Assembly: GCA_009885105.1 (NCBI GenBank)
Contig: VFLI01000009.1
Span: forward strand, 1 to 32,118
Origin: Spirochaetia bacterium
GTDB taxonomy: Bacteria; Spirochaetota; Leptospiria; Leptospirales; Leptonemataceae
Direction: 5' to 3'
DNA length: 32,118 bases
How positions within the stretch are numbered: the first letter of the stretch is position 1; each line of letters begins with the position of its first letter. The notes under the pieces are model-generated. The model saw only the letters and a list, made by a program, of their open reading frames with translations, had not been told where the DNA came from and did not search any database. The position numbers and the translations under genes are program-made. This document shows positions 1 to 8,452 of the stretch, one piece after another.

Positions 1-690
1 GAAGAAACCCTCCTCGTTGCCGCTTCCGCCGAACGAACCCATGCTGCTGCCTGTAGTTGTGTACATCCTTACTCTGTCGGACAGGAAATCAGCGACATAA
101 AGTTTTTCCCGATAATAGGCAATAGAAAGAGGACCTTTCATCCTGTTGAAAATCGATCCATTAATTTCGCGAACCAGCGTCCCGGCCGAGTTGACTTCTA
201 AAATATTTGCCGACCGGTAAGAAAGAAGAAACATGTTTCCAGATTCATCGGAAACAGCATCAACAGGTCTATCCATTTCATATCCGCGCCAGGTGGTGCG
301 GTAAAAAGATCTGAGAAATACATAATCACCGGGATTGCGGTACTCGTTCAGAGAAAACCTGAGCAGTTCGCTGCGCTGGCGAACAAGAGGATATGCTCCA
401 TCCGAAAGATTGTCCAGAAACTCCCACTGCTCCAGAGCGCCGTTCCAGTCTCCGGAATAATAGTAGGAATCGCCCAGATATCTTCTTGCGAGATGAAAGA
501 AGGGATATATATCCAGAGCCTTGTAGAAAAATTCGCGCGCGGCAACATACTGCTGCGCATTGTGGAAGGACAATCCTTTCTTGAAATGATCGCGTGCTAT
601 TTCTTCTCGTATGCGAAATCTGGGAATCTGCGCGAAAACCGAAACCGATGAAACTACGATAATGGCGGCGAAAATGGCTCTTCGAATCAT
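1..690 (-). CDS. Secreted TPR plus NHL/beta-propeller-like protein (partial, 3' end outside window)
   Basis: The frame is open from an ATG at 690 to the window edge (230 residues). Residues 1-21 form a signal peptide: MIRRA, a hydrophobic core, then a VFAQ cleavage site. Residues about 28-100 look like TPR helices (a repeat around HFKKGLSFHNAQQY and EFFYKALDIYP). From about residue 135 the pattern changes to short beta strands typical of NHL/six-bladed propeller repeats, such as PVDAVSDESGNMFLL and GPLSIAYYREKLYVADF followed by DRVRMY. The family is usually extracytoplasmic and used in protein or ligand binding; no enzyme motif is visible. It lies 92 nt downstream of the coiled-coil gene on the same strand, so co-transcription with that gene and the LPS permease is plausible. 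The product is sure in outline; the role is unknown. Confidence 0.75.
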   Translation of the reverse strand, partial: MIRRAIFAAIIVVSSVSVFAQIPRFRIREEIARDHFKKGLSFHNAQQYVAAREFFYKALDIYPFFHLARRYLGDSYYYSGDWNGALEQWEFLDNLSDGAYPLVRQRSELLRFSLNEYRNPGDYVFLRSFYRTTWRGYEMDRPVDAVSDESGNMFLLSYRSANILEVNSAGTLVREINGSIFNRMKGPLSIAYYREKLYVADFLSDRVRMYTTTGSSMGSFGGSGNEEGFF

Positions 691-782
691 TCGTCTTCTG
701 CGCGCAGCCCGATCACTTATGAGACATAATCCAGAATTCATTGCTGTTGGTATTGATTTTCTCGTTTAATCTAAATATTCCG

Positions 783-1631
783 CTATTCCCGGATCGGATA
801 TCCCAGACGCTTTCTCAGCTCCAGGTTTTCATGATACAGATCGAGAAGTTCCTTATCAGTGTAAAGGCGCAGACGATCCATTGCGTTGATTATTTTATCC
901 CGCTCGAGGTTCTCCTTGCGGCTAAGGTCCAGGACTGCTTCCGCTGCATGAAAACTTTTTCTCACATCGGCAATTTCCTGGGTTCGGTAGTCGGAAAGCC
1001 GTTCAATCGCCTCCAGCTGCGATTTCATGGACAGCATTTCCATATTTTTTAAATTCATTGTTTCCTCCATCGCTACTCTCAGATTCTCTGAAAAACGATG
1101 GTGTGACGATTCAAATTCCAGAAGTGATTTATAGGCTGAAGATTCTTCCGAAGTTTGTTTCAGTTCACTGCGCGCCAGTGTGAGAAGATTGTCAAAAACC
1201 GCATTCTGCTGCCTGGATTCGCGCGACAATTGATAAACCAGATGCCGGTAGTACTCCTGTTGCAGCACGAGTTCTAGAAGAATTTTTAAATTTTGAGGCC
1301 GGATTGAATCTTCCAAAAGATAGGTGCGTGAAACCAGCGCAAGCTCAACCTGGGCCTGCCTGTAATCTTCTGCCGGGAGAATTACCAGGCGCGGATACTC
1401 ATCCAGATGCCTTGTGGACCTGAAAAGCTTTGTCAGTTTCCCGAGACCGCCATTTTCTCCCTGTATCAGAAATACGTGAAAAATATCCTTATCCGGTTTC
1501 ACCTCAGCAAGACTGCCAAGATCAACCTCTTTCACTTCCAGCCGAAATTGACCGGTCTCCGTTAATTCTAACGGGAATTTCCTGCCTTCGGATGCATGCC
1601 AAATTCTTGAAAGCTGCATACTGTTCTTCAT
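783..1631 (-). CDS. Pseudo-receiver domain plus coiled-coil protein, function unknown
   Basis: 282 residues. A TTG codon lies just upstream of the chosen ATG; no clear Shine-Dalgarno sequence supports either. Residues about 30-125 follow the strand/helix order of a response-regulator receiver: a hydrophobic strand DIFHVFLIQG, helix, PRLVILPAEDY, helix, TYLLEDSI, then the amphipathic helix LKILLELVLQQ. The position of the phospho-acceptor Asp is Gln57, and the usual Lys after strand 5 is not seen, so it should not be phosphorylated in the normal way. Residues about 130-270 are rich in E, K, R and L heptads and predict a long coiled coil ending in a charged tail. It sits between the LptF/LptG gene (52 nt upstream) and a secreted propeller protein. 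The domain reading is an inference from pattern only. Confidence 0.7.
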   Translation of the reverse strand: MKNSMQLSRIWHASEGRKFPLELTETGQFRLEVKEVDLGSLAEVKPDKDIFHVFLIQGENGGLGKLTKLFRSTRHLDEYPRLVILPAEDYRQAQVELALVSRTYLLEDSIRPQNLKILLELVLQQEYYRHLVYQLSRESRQQNAVFDNLLTLARSELKQTSEESSAYKSLLEFESSHHRFSENLRVAMEETMNLKNMEMLSMKSQLEAIERLSDYRTQEIADVRKSFHAAEAVLDLSRKENLERDKIINAMDRLRLYTDKELLDLYHENLELRKRLGYPIRE

Positions 1632-1686
1632 CAATTCTATTTGTGCTTGTTCGCCTGTCCAATGAAATTCGCTTTTTGGCGTTCAT

Positions 1687-3405
1687 TCAGGATCTAAATT
1701 TTTTAAGCGCGAATTTCACATATCGGTCCAGGAAAACAACCATTTTTAAACTTTTCAGCCGATAAACCATGGCCTGAATCGCCCTGTCAAGAGGAACTAC
1801 TCTCAGGAATGCGCCGGAAAGCTTTTTCCAGACCCGGTGAAAAGGCCGAATCAGAAAATAGAGGGGGGAAAATCCTTCCGTACGAGTCGACATGATCCAG
1901 ATACCCATCCCAAGGATCACAAAATTGGCAGTCCAGGCTCCAACAAAAGGATGCAACTTACCCTGATCGGCGCGGGAAAGGCCGATGTTCAAGAAAGTAT
2001 AATAAATCAGAAAAACAACAAGAGCCAGGGCGAAACTCATTCCTTTGCCGGACCTTTTTACCACGAGACCCAAAGGAAATGAAATGAAAAAAAACAGTAA
2101 ACAGGCGACGGGCATGGCAAGTCGTTTCTGAATTTCCACCTGAAAGCGCTTTTTAGTTTTCTCCGCATCCTTCAAGAAGGCGGAAAATTGCAGACTCAAC
2201 TGAACTCGCTGCTGGAATTCTTCCTGGGTCGGCCCGCCCTGCTTTCCGATCAGCGGGTAATTCTGTGTCAGCCAGAACTGAAACTGAATCACGCTGGTTT
2301 TCATTTCGGCAAGAGGCGGCAATCTTATTGTACTGCCTCCGCCCCCTTCACCGAGCTTCACGCTTCCTTCACTCGGTCCGATTCCCGGAAGAAGAGCTCC
2401 CACATCGATCTCGTTTCCGCCCTCATCCAATTTTTTTAGAAAATCAAACAATTCAGGAAAAGTATAATTATCAGGACGAACATTCAGACGCCCCAGCGGA
2501 CGAACCGGAGGCGGGATCACATAGTCCATAAAACCGTCAGAAAAATCGGTGATCTGATAACGAGTCTGTTTTTCATCCAGCTCGATAAGAAAGCCGTTGC
2601 GAAGACGGAGAAATTTTTCTTCCAGACCTGTTTCGCTTCGACGGCTGAGCATTTCTCCTGTTTTTGCATGGACAATTTGCGAGACAAAACCATCGCCGAT
2701 AGGGATGCCAAATCCGCGAATGCTGACGACCTCCGAGCTTTTTTCGTTCAATCCGTTGTACCATTCACGAATCTGAACCTCATACAGAATATTTCCAATT
2801 TTATTCTCAGCGTAAATATCCTGTCCTTTTTTACTGATTCCGTCAATATTTGCCCGCCCGAGAAAAGCGCCCGGCTTCACAAGGCTCAGACTGTGATAGG
2901 CCTTCAGCCAGTCTTCAAAATCCTCCCGCGCCCGTGAGTTCACCGGACCGTAGTACAGGTTCATCCAGGCGACGGCAAGAAGCGATACAATTCCCGTAAA
3001 AATATACACAGTGTAGATGCGCGGAAAACTGATGCCCGCGCATCTCATGGCCGTGATTTCAGAATCACCCGATAATCGCCCGGCCGCCATTATTCCGCCA
3101 AAAAGACAGCTCATCGGCACAGTCTGTGTAAGTTTTTCTCCGATCAAAAAACCCAGGTACGTGAGAATTTTGGTTATTTCTATGCCTTTTCCGAACAGCT
3201 CCCCGGCCACTCCCTGAAGCACAAGCGACATGAATAAAGTCGTCCAGAACAGAAGCGCGACAATAAAAGGAGGAAGTATCTCCATCAGTATGTATCTATC
3301 AAGAATCGTTGGACCAAAACGCCGGCCTTTCCAGAACTTCTCGAAACGGCGCCATACACTCCGATCCGTATGGACAGAGGCAGTTTCTCTTTTTTTAATG
3401 GTCAT
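1687..3405 (-). CDS. LptF/LptG-family LPS export permease (YjgP/YjgQ)
   Basis: The membrane subunit of the Lpt ABC transporter extracts lipopolysaccharide from the inner membrane together with LptB. The conserved start ILDRYILMEILPPF is at residues 34-47, followed by the first transmembrane helix. The typical EKLTQTVPMSCLFGGIMAAGRLS region and the EITAMRCAGIS coupling-helix region (about residues 115-125) come next. A large periplasmic part follows, then three C-terminal membrane helices from about residue 430 (AMPVACLLFFFISFPLGL and onward). At 572 residues it is far longer than the usual ~360: the periplasmic domain carries an extra glycine/proline-rich stretch (about 300-400), and a basic tail of about 70 residues follows the last helix. 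LptF and LptG cannot be told apart here. Its ATG almost touches that of the divergent GT9 gene. Confidence 0.88.
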   Translation of the reverse strand: MTIKKRETASVHTDRSVWRRFEKFWKGRRFGPTILDRYILMEILPPFIVALLFWTTLFMSLVLQGVAGELFGKGIEITKILTYLGFLIGEKLTQTVPMSCLFGGIMAAGRLSGDSEITAMRCAGISFPRIYTVYIFTGIVSLLAVAWMNLYYGPVNSRAREDFEDWLKAYHSLSLVKPGAFLGRANIDGISKKGQDIYAENKIGNILYEVQIREWYNGLNEKSSEVVSIRGFGIPIGDGFVSQIVHAKTGEMLSRRSETGLEEKFLRLRNGFLIELDEKQTRYQITDFSDGFMDYVIPPPVRPLGRLNVRPDNYTFPELFDFLKKLDEGGNEIDVGALLPGIGPSEGSVKLGEGGGGSTIRLPPLAEMKTSVIQFQFWLTQNYPLIGKQGGPTQEEFQQRVQLSLQFSAFLKDAEKTKKRFQVEIQKRLAMPVACLLFFFISFPLGLVVKRSGKGMSFALALVVFLIYYTFLNIGLSRADQGKLHPFVGAWTANFVILGMGIWIMSTRTEGFSPLYFLIRPFHRVWKKLSGAFLRVVPLDRAIQAMVYRLKSLKMVVFLDRYVKFALKKFRS

Positions 3406-3406
3406 A

Positions 3407-4462
3407 ATGCAATTCAGGAACGCTTTGCTCGTTCAGACAGCCTTCATAGGCGATGTTATCCTGACTACGCCGATGATCGCAGCATTCAAGCGTTTTTTGC
3501 CCGATTGCCGGCTCACGGTTATGGTGAAACCGGAGGCTGAATCGCTGCTCAAAGCCAATCCGTCCGTAGACAGGATTCTGGTGATCGACAAAAAGAAATT
3601 GCACCGGGGAATCCGGGGAATGCTGCAGATGGTCAGGGAAATCCGGCGAGCCAATTTCGACTTGCTGATATCACCGCATCAGTCGCATCGGACATCATTG
3701 CTGGCGCTTTTTTCAGGTATAAGAACAAGGTACGGTTATAAATCGGCTGGCTTTTCAAGAGCTGCCTACACTCACAGATTGGAACGGCCCGGTTCACTTC
3801 CCGAAATCAGAAGGCTGCTTGAATTTCTCAAATCAATTCACGGTCAGAATCAATCTTCCGTCTCAGAAATACCTGTTCTTTTTGAATCAGAAAATTCAAA
3901 AAAAGAAGCCGCAGCGCTCCTTGAATCTCTGGGTGTGAATAAACCGGCTCTCATCGCTCCCTCGTCTGTCTGGCCGACCAAGCGCTGGACTCCCTGGGGA
4001 TTTGCAGAGCTTATAATCAGAATCACTGAAACATATCACTGCCCGATTCTGCTGGTTGGATCTCCGGAAGATTACAGCATTGGAAACGATGTTATGAATC
4101 TTATAAAAGAAATCCGTCCGGACTGGTCAGAAATCAAAGTCCACAATATATGCGGCAAAACCAGTCTGATGGGACTCTACTCTATTATGTGCCGGAGCCT
4201 GTTTCTTATTTCAAACGATTCAGCGCCGGTGCACTTTGCCTGCGCAGCGGGTATTCCGGTTGTGTCCATTTTCGGGCCCACTGTTCCATCTCTGGGGTAT
4301 GCGCCTCTCGCACCACGCACAATTGTCGCACAGAAGGATGGTCTTCAGTGCAGACCCTGCGGCACACACGGCGCACGAATATGTCCTCTGCGTCATTTCC
4401 ACTGCATGAAAAAATTGACAGCGCCTGAGGTATTTCAGGCGCTTCAGAAAGTAACCCGTTGA
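3407..4462 (+). CDS. Glycosyltransferase family 9 (heptosyltransferase-like)
   Basis: 351 residues from the ATG at 3407; an in-frame ATG at 3398 is the alternative, and the frame stays open further back but runs through the permease gene. The N-terminus MQFRNALLVQTAFIGDVILT is the family's first Rossmann strand with its G-D-V loop. The C-terminal half has the nucleotide-sugar site: SSVWPTKRWTPWGFAELI, LLVGSPED, and ISNDSAPVHFACAAGIPVV followed by IFGPT. These are the signatures of ADP-heptose:LPS heptosyltransferases (WaaF/RfaF type), which act on the cytoplasmic face of the inner membrane in core oligosaccharide synthesis. A C-terminal cysteine cluster (C-R-P-C, I-C-P, H-C) is also present. 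Placement back to back with an LPS permease fits envelope synthesis. The sugar transferred cannot be read from sequence. Confidence 0.88.
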   Translation: MQFRNALLVQTAFIGDVILTTPMIAAFKRFLPDCRLTVMVKPEAESLLKANPSVDRILVIDKKKLHRGIRGMLQMVREIRRANFDLLISPHQSHRTSLLALFSGIRTRYGYKSAGFSRAAYTHRLERPGSLPEIRRLLEFLKSIHGQNQSSVSEIPVLFESENSKKEAAALLESLGVNKPALIAPSSVWPTKRWTPWGFAELIIRITETYHCPILLVGSPEDYSIGNDVMNLIKEIRPDWSEIKVHNICGKTSLMGLYSIMCRSLFLISNDSAPVHFACAAGIPVVSIFGPTVPSLGYAPLAPRTIVAQKDGLQCRPCGTHGARICPLRHFHCMKKLTAPEVFQALQKVTR

Positions 4463-4463
4463 T

Positions 4464-7184
4464 CTATTTCAAACAGGCGTTCACTATTTCCTGCTGCTCC
4501 CTGCTGTGCAGTTTGAACTGTCCGGCCGCCGGACTGGGCGAAGCACGTCTTGCTGAGATCTTCAATGTCGCTCCCGCGGGAAGAAATTCCTGAAGACGAC
4601 TCGCAATGTATCCAAGAGCTCCCTGGTTTTCCGGCTCTTCCTGCAGCCAGAAAAACTCCTCCGCATGATTGTATTTCTGCAGCGCCTCTTCAATCTGAGA
4701 CTCTGGAAATGGATAGAGCTGTTCTATGCGCAGTATTGCGGTTGAATCATTCTTTTCTTCATTTCTCTGCTTTACAATGTCATAGTAAACTTTCCCCGAG
4801 CAAAATACAATTCGTTTGACTCGTGATTCATCGACTGTATCGAATATCACTTCACGAAAAATTCCCATAGCAATGTCGCTCATACTGGACCCCGCCTCCT
4901 GAAGACGGAGCAAACTTTTGGGAGACATGATAATCAGAGGCTTTCGATAATTTCTCAGCATCTGTCTTCGCAGTAAATGAAAGTACTGGGCCGGTGTGGT
5001 GCAGTTGCATACCTGCATGTTGTCTCCGGAACACAGCTGAAGAAATCGTTCCAACCGAGCGCTGGAATGTTCCGGTCCCTGCCCCTCGTAACCGTGCGGC
5101 AGGAGCATTACCAGTCCGCTCATTCGCCTCCATTTGATTTCAGATGAGCTTATAAACTGATCTATGATTATCTGTGCACTGTTAACAAAATCACCGAACT
5201 GAGCTTCCCAAATCACCAAAGTATTCGGATCCGTCATCGAATAGCCGTAGTCAAATCCTAGAACAGAGAATTCAGATAGAGGCGAATTTCTAACTTCAAA
5301 GTTGCCCTGCTTATCGGAAATGTTATTCAATGGAATCCATTTCGCGCCATTTCTGACATCAATCATGACAGCATGTCTGTGAGAAAAAGTCCCACGCTGT
5401 GAATCCTGCCCGGAAAGACGAATATCAAAACCATTTTCAAGAATCGAACCGAACGCCAGCGCTTCCGCAAAGCCCCAGTCGATGGACGCTTTATCATCAA
5501 ACATTTTACGCCGGGCTTCGACGAATTTCAACAGCCTGGGATGCGGACTAAAATTTTCCGGCACCGATGTCAGTGCAGACACCACACGCTCCATCTGCTG
5601 CGCCAGCAGTTTCGTTTCCGGCTCCGTATCGAGCGGTCTGTCTGAAAGCCCGGACCAGCGTCCTTTCATTGTATCCACCGCCATTCTGGTGTTGCTTTCT
5701 CTCGCCTTCTGAAAGGAGTTTTCTATTCCGGCCAGCGTGCCGTTCTTTATATAATCCAGCTGTTCAGGAGCGATATCCGGCTGCGAAAGAAGCCTGTTTT
5801 CATAAATGGAGGCTGTTGTCGGCAGGCTCTTAATGATCTCATACATCGCAGGCTGGGTGAACGCCGGCTCATCATTTTCATTGTGCCCCAGCCGGCGATA
5901 GCAGACGAGATCGAGTAGAATGTCTTTGTGAAATTTCTGACGATAATCCAGGCACAGCTTAACAGTGCGGTACACCGCCTCCGGATCGTCTGCGTTCACA
6001 TGGAATATGGGTATCTGAAATCCTTTGGCAAGATCGGTGCTGTAGCGTGTGGATCTTGATTCGTCCGGCAGAGTCGTAAAACCGATCTGGTTGTTTACAA
6101 TAATATGAAACGTCCCGCCCACAGTATAGCCTTTCAGGTTCATCATGTTCAGAGTTTCTGAAACCACACCCTGCCCGGGAAACGCAGCATCGCCGTGTAT
6201 GATAACCGGCATATAACGATTCCGTTCTGTATCTTTGAATATTTTTTGTCTTGCCCGGACCGATCCTGCCGCAACCGGATTCACGGCCTCAAGATGACTG
6301 GGATTGAACATCAACGACAGAGACACTTCCCTTCCCCAGCGCGTCATTTTTTTGTTAGAATAGCCCAGATGATATTTCACATCCGCATAATCCGCAGATT
6401 CCGGATTGAAATTTTCGTCAAATTCTGCAAAGATAAGACCCGCCGGCTTCTCCATAACATTGACAAGCACATTCAGCCGGCCTCGATGCGCCATCGCAAG
6501 AACAAGCCCTTTCATATCATGCTGTCCGGCCTCCTCCACTATCGTGTCGAGCACTGCTATCAGTGTTTCCCCGCCTTCGAGAGAAAATCTTTTCTTTCCC
6601 ACATATTTTCGCGCGATAAATTTTTCAAATGTTTCCGCCTGAAAAATTTTTTCAAACAGTCTCAAGCGCACCCAGGCATCCAGTTCTTCTGACATGGCGC
6701 TTTTTTCCAGACGATTTTGCAGCCATGCTCTTTCCTCATTGTTGCCTATGTAGAAATGTTCCGCGCCAATAGAACTGCAGTATGTTCTCTCCATCCAATC
6801 AATTATAGTTCCGAGCTTCGCTCTGCCGAGCGCCGGTATTCCCGAATCAAATTCCCGTTCCATATCAGACGGGAGCAGATTGTACTGCGACATTTCCAGA
6901 AGCTCTCGTATCTCTATTCGCATTCCCAGCGGATCCAGTCTGGCTGCAAGATGTCCCTGCCGGCGATAGGCATCTTTGAGTTTCTGAAGTCCGCGTTCTT
7001 TCCCGGTCTCCGGCAGTTCTAATGCATGACTGCCGTTCGGTCTGTCTTCTTCCAGAGAATTGAAAAGTCGAATCCAATCTTCATTTAGCCCGGAAGGATT
7101 TTCAAGAAAGCGAGAGTACATCTCTTCAATCAATTCTGTGTTGTTGGAATTGAAAACTGTGGTAATTCCGTTGTTTGAATTCAT
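4464..7184 (-). CDS. sucA: 2-oxoglutarate dehydrogenase E1 component
   Basis: 906 residues, normal for the family. It decarboxylates 2-oxoglutarate with thiamine diphosphate and passes the succinyl group to E2 in the TCA cycle. Clear family blocks run in order: an N-terminal [12 protein letters not shown] segment, [119 protein letters not shown], and SPKSLLR. The ATG at 7184 was chosen because the sequence AGGGAG lies just before it and the protein then begins in the usual way; a frame extension to 7268 runs into the upstream terminator. The E2 gene is not adjacent. The stop codon lies one base from the stop of the convergent GT9 gene. Confidence 0.97.
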   Translation of the reverse strand: MNSNNGITTVFNSNNTELIEEMYSRFLENPSGLNEDWIRLFNSLEEDRPNGSHALELPETGKERGLQKLKDAYRRQGHLAARLDPLGMRIEIRELLEMSQYNLLPSDMEREFDSGIPALGRAKLGTIIDWMERTYCSSIGAEHFYIGNNEERAWLQNRLEKSAMSEELDAWVRLRLFEKIFQAETFEKFIARKYVGKKRFSLEGGETLIAVLDTIVEEAGQHDMKGLVLAMAHRGRLNVLVNVMEKPAGLIFAEFDENFNPESADYADVKYHLGYSNKKMTRWGREVSLSLMFNPSHLEAVNPVAAGSVRARQKIFKDTERNRYMPVIIHGDAAFPGQGVVSETLNMMNLKGYTVGGTFHIIVNNQIGFTTLPDESRSTRYSTDLAKGFQIPIFHVNADDPEAVYRTVKLCLDYRQKFHKDILLDLVCYRRLGHNENDEPAFTQPAMYEIIKSLPTTASIYENRLLSQPDIAPEQLDYIKNGTLAGIENSFQKARESNTRMAVDTMKGRWSGLSDRPLDTEPETKLLAQQMERVVSALTSVPENFSPHPRLLKFVEARRKMFDDKASIDWGFAEALAFGSILENGFDIRLSGQDSQRGTFSHRHAVMIDVRNGAKWIPLNNISDKQGNFEVRNSPLSEFSVLGFDYGYSMTDPNTLVIWEAQFGDFVNSAQIIIDQFISSSEIKWRRMSGLVMLLPHGYEGQGPEHSSARLERFLQLCSGDNMQVCNCTTPAQYFHLLRRQMLRNYRKPLIIMSPKSLLRLQEAGSSMSDIAMGIFREVIFDTVDESRVKRIVFCSGKVYYDIVKQRNEEKNDSTAILRIEQLYPFPESQIEEALQKYNHAEEFFWLQEEPENQGALGYIASRLQEFLPAGATLKISARRASPSPAAGQFKLHSREQQEIVNACLK

Positions 7185-7234
7185 TGGCTCCCTGGAATCA
7201 TATAAGTATATAAAGATTATTACTTTCCGGCAAT

Positions 7235-7265
7235 AAAAAAGCCGGAGAAAATTCTCCGGCTTTTT
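7235..7265 (-). terminator. Rho-independent terminator of the secreted hydrolase gene
   Basis: A perfect 8-bp GC-rich stem (GCCGGAGA at 7241-7248 with TCTCCGGC at 7253-7260) has a 4-nt loop. On the minus strand it is followed by six T residues, and it starts about 25 nt after the stop codon of the hydrolase gene at 7290. The A-run and T-run on both sides make it look bidirectional, but only minus-strand transcription reaches it. It separates the hydrolase transcript from sucA. Confidence 0.9.
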
Positions 7266-7289
7266 CAACAGAACTAAGTTGTGATTATC

Positions 7290-8144
7290 TTATCTTCTAT
7301 TGTAATCGTATTTAGCCGCACCGTGCGATTCTCCACCGCCTCCCTGCCATACTGTGTAGTACGGAGTCCATCGGTAGTAATAGTTGTAGCATGTGCTCAG
7401 CCATAGAAATCCGCATCCATAAGACTCGGTCAGTCTGGCATTTCCTCTGGTGCAGGAAACTCCCACCGACTTCACAGAGTTGATGTTGCAAAGACTGTGA
7501 TTGGCAAGAACTCCATCATCCTTTCCAGGAAGAAGAGGACTGGTTACATATAGATAGTCAGTTCCTTCACCGGATGTAGTGTAGAGGGTCAGACCGTTGG
7601 CGCTGTTGTGATCCCAGGATCTTGCTCCGCCTGTGCTGACTGACTGATCCAGCTGTCCACCCAGGGTGTCAAAACCAAGCCAGGCAAGATACGAGGTCGA
7701 AAAATCAGCCAGTTCCGATCCGCCCGCTGCGGAAGCCAGAAGCTGCATTCTTGTCACTCTCCAGCCGTATGAGGCCGGGCTGTAGTAGCGCACAAAATAA
7801 GATCCAACAAGTCCGCCTGTTGAGTGAGTGTAGACTTCACAATCATTTGGATATTTGCAGAATACATTCATTGCATTGTATAGCTGTCTTTGCGCTCCGC
7901 AAGTATTCCAGCTGTAGGCCCCGCCGGACTGAGTTCCATCAAAGCCCACGTAACGCACATTCTGAAGTCCCTGAACAGCTCCGCCCCAATAATTGTTGTA
8001 ATCATTGGTTGCGCTTGCCGTGCTGGAAATAGTTGTACAGTGGCTGGATCCCGATCTGCCGTGAACAAAAAGTCTGTAAGTAGTCGCCTGTATGCTTCCA
8101 ACTGCAATAATTGAAAGAAAGGCGGCAATATATATTTTTCGCAT
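7290..8144 (-). CDS. Secreted cysteine-rich alpha/beta-hydrolase (lipase/esterase-like)
   Basis: 284 residues with a signal peptide MRKIYIAAFLSIIAVGSIQA. An early strand ends in RLFVHGRSG, the usual oxyanion-hole HG of alpha/beta-hydrolases. EVYTHSTGGLVGSYF supplies a nucleophile elbow with Ser in T-H-S-T-G, where the first Gly of G-x-S-x-G is replaced by Thr. LPGKDDGV could supply the acid and the C-terminal ESHG the histidine. The mature part has eight cysteines, pointing to disulphides, and an aromatic C-terminus rich in Tyr and Trp. A perfect AGGAGG lies 7 nt before the ATG, a sigma70-like promoter lies upstream, and a strong terminator follows, so it looks like a well-expressed single-gene unit. 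The substrate is unknown; lipase is a guess from the fold. Confidence 0.78.
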   Translation of the reverse strand: MRKIYIAAFLSIIAVGSIQATTYRLFVHGRSGSSHCTTISSTASATNDYNNYWGGAVQGLQNVRYVGFDGTQSGGAYSWNTCGAQRQLYNAMNVFCKYPNDCEVYTHSTGGLVGSYFVRYYSPASYGWRVTRMQLLASAAGGSELADFSTSYLAWLGFDTLGGQLDQSVSTGGARSWDHNSANGLTLYTTSGEGTDYLYVTSPLLPGKDDGVLANHSLCNINSVKSVGVSCTRGNARLTESYGCGFLWLSTCYNYYYRWTPYYTVWQGGGGESHGAAKYDYNRR

Positions 8145-8175
8145 GAATTGCCTCCTGAAATCTGTATATAAGGCA

Positions 8176-8203
8176 ATTATAAGAGTCCACTATTAAAAAT
8201 CAA
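8176..8203 (-). promoter_or_regulatory. Sigma70-type promoter of the secreted hydrolase gene
   Basis: On the minus strand, TTGATT (8198-8203) and a perfect TATAAT (8176-8181) are separated by 16 nt. This places transcription start about 25 nt before the ATG at 8144, just ahead of the AGGAGG ribosome-binding site. Confidence 0.75.
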
Positions 8204-8452
8204 GGACTTTTTTAAGGTTTTACATAAAAATCGTTACAACTTATATATGAAATTGGGGATAAAGAGATAGAAGGGGATGAAGAGATAAATTTGAAAACTA
8301 TGGTTTAATCTTAAGAATTTCGCTCATTTCCAATCAGATTCCACAAATTTTTTATATCATCCCCAAATCTCAACAATCTCTACATCTCCATTCCTTACAC
8401 TCCGTTAGCGGTCACGAAAAACCATTGTTTGGGGACTTTCCAATCCTGGATT
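8204..8452. other. AT-rich non-coding spacer with short direct and inverted repeats
   Basis: No coding sequence is supported here. The stretch lies between the stop of the 404-residue protein gene and the hydrolase promoter. It holds two 16-nt direct copies with an 18-nt period (8255-8270 and 8273-8288) and a weaker inverted copy at 8374-8389. No terminator with a T-run was found for the upstream gene. Confidence 0.6.
8255..8389. repeat. GGGGAT(A/G)AAGAGATA direct pair with inverted third copy
   Basis: GGGGATAAAGAGATAG (8255-8270) and GGGGATGAAGAGATAA (8273-8288) match at 14 of 16 positions. The complement of 8374-8389 (GGAGATGTAGAGATTG) matches the second copy at 12 of 16. The arrangement could be a binding-site array upstream of the hydrolase promoter or a decayed hairpin element. 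Confidence 0.5.

Noticed and set aside
3230..3406. Longer N-terminus of the GT9 protein
   Set aside because: It overlaps the permease coding sequence, and family similarity begins at the ATG at 3407.
7185..7268. Longer N-terminus of SucA
   Set aside because: It would start in the terminator of the hydrolase gene; the ATG at 7184 has a ribosome-binding site and the expected protein start.
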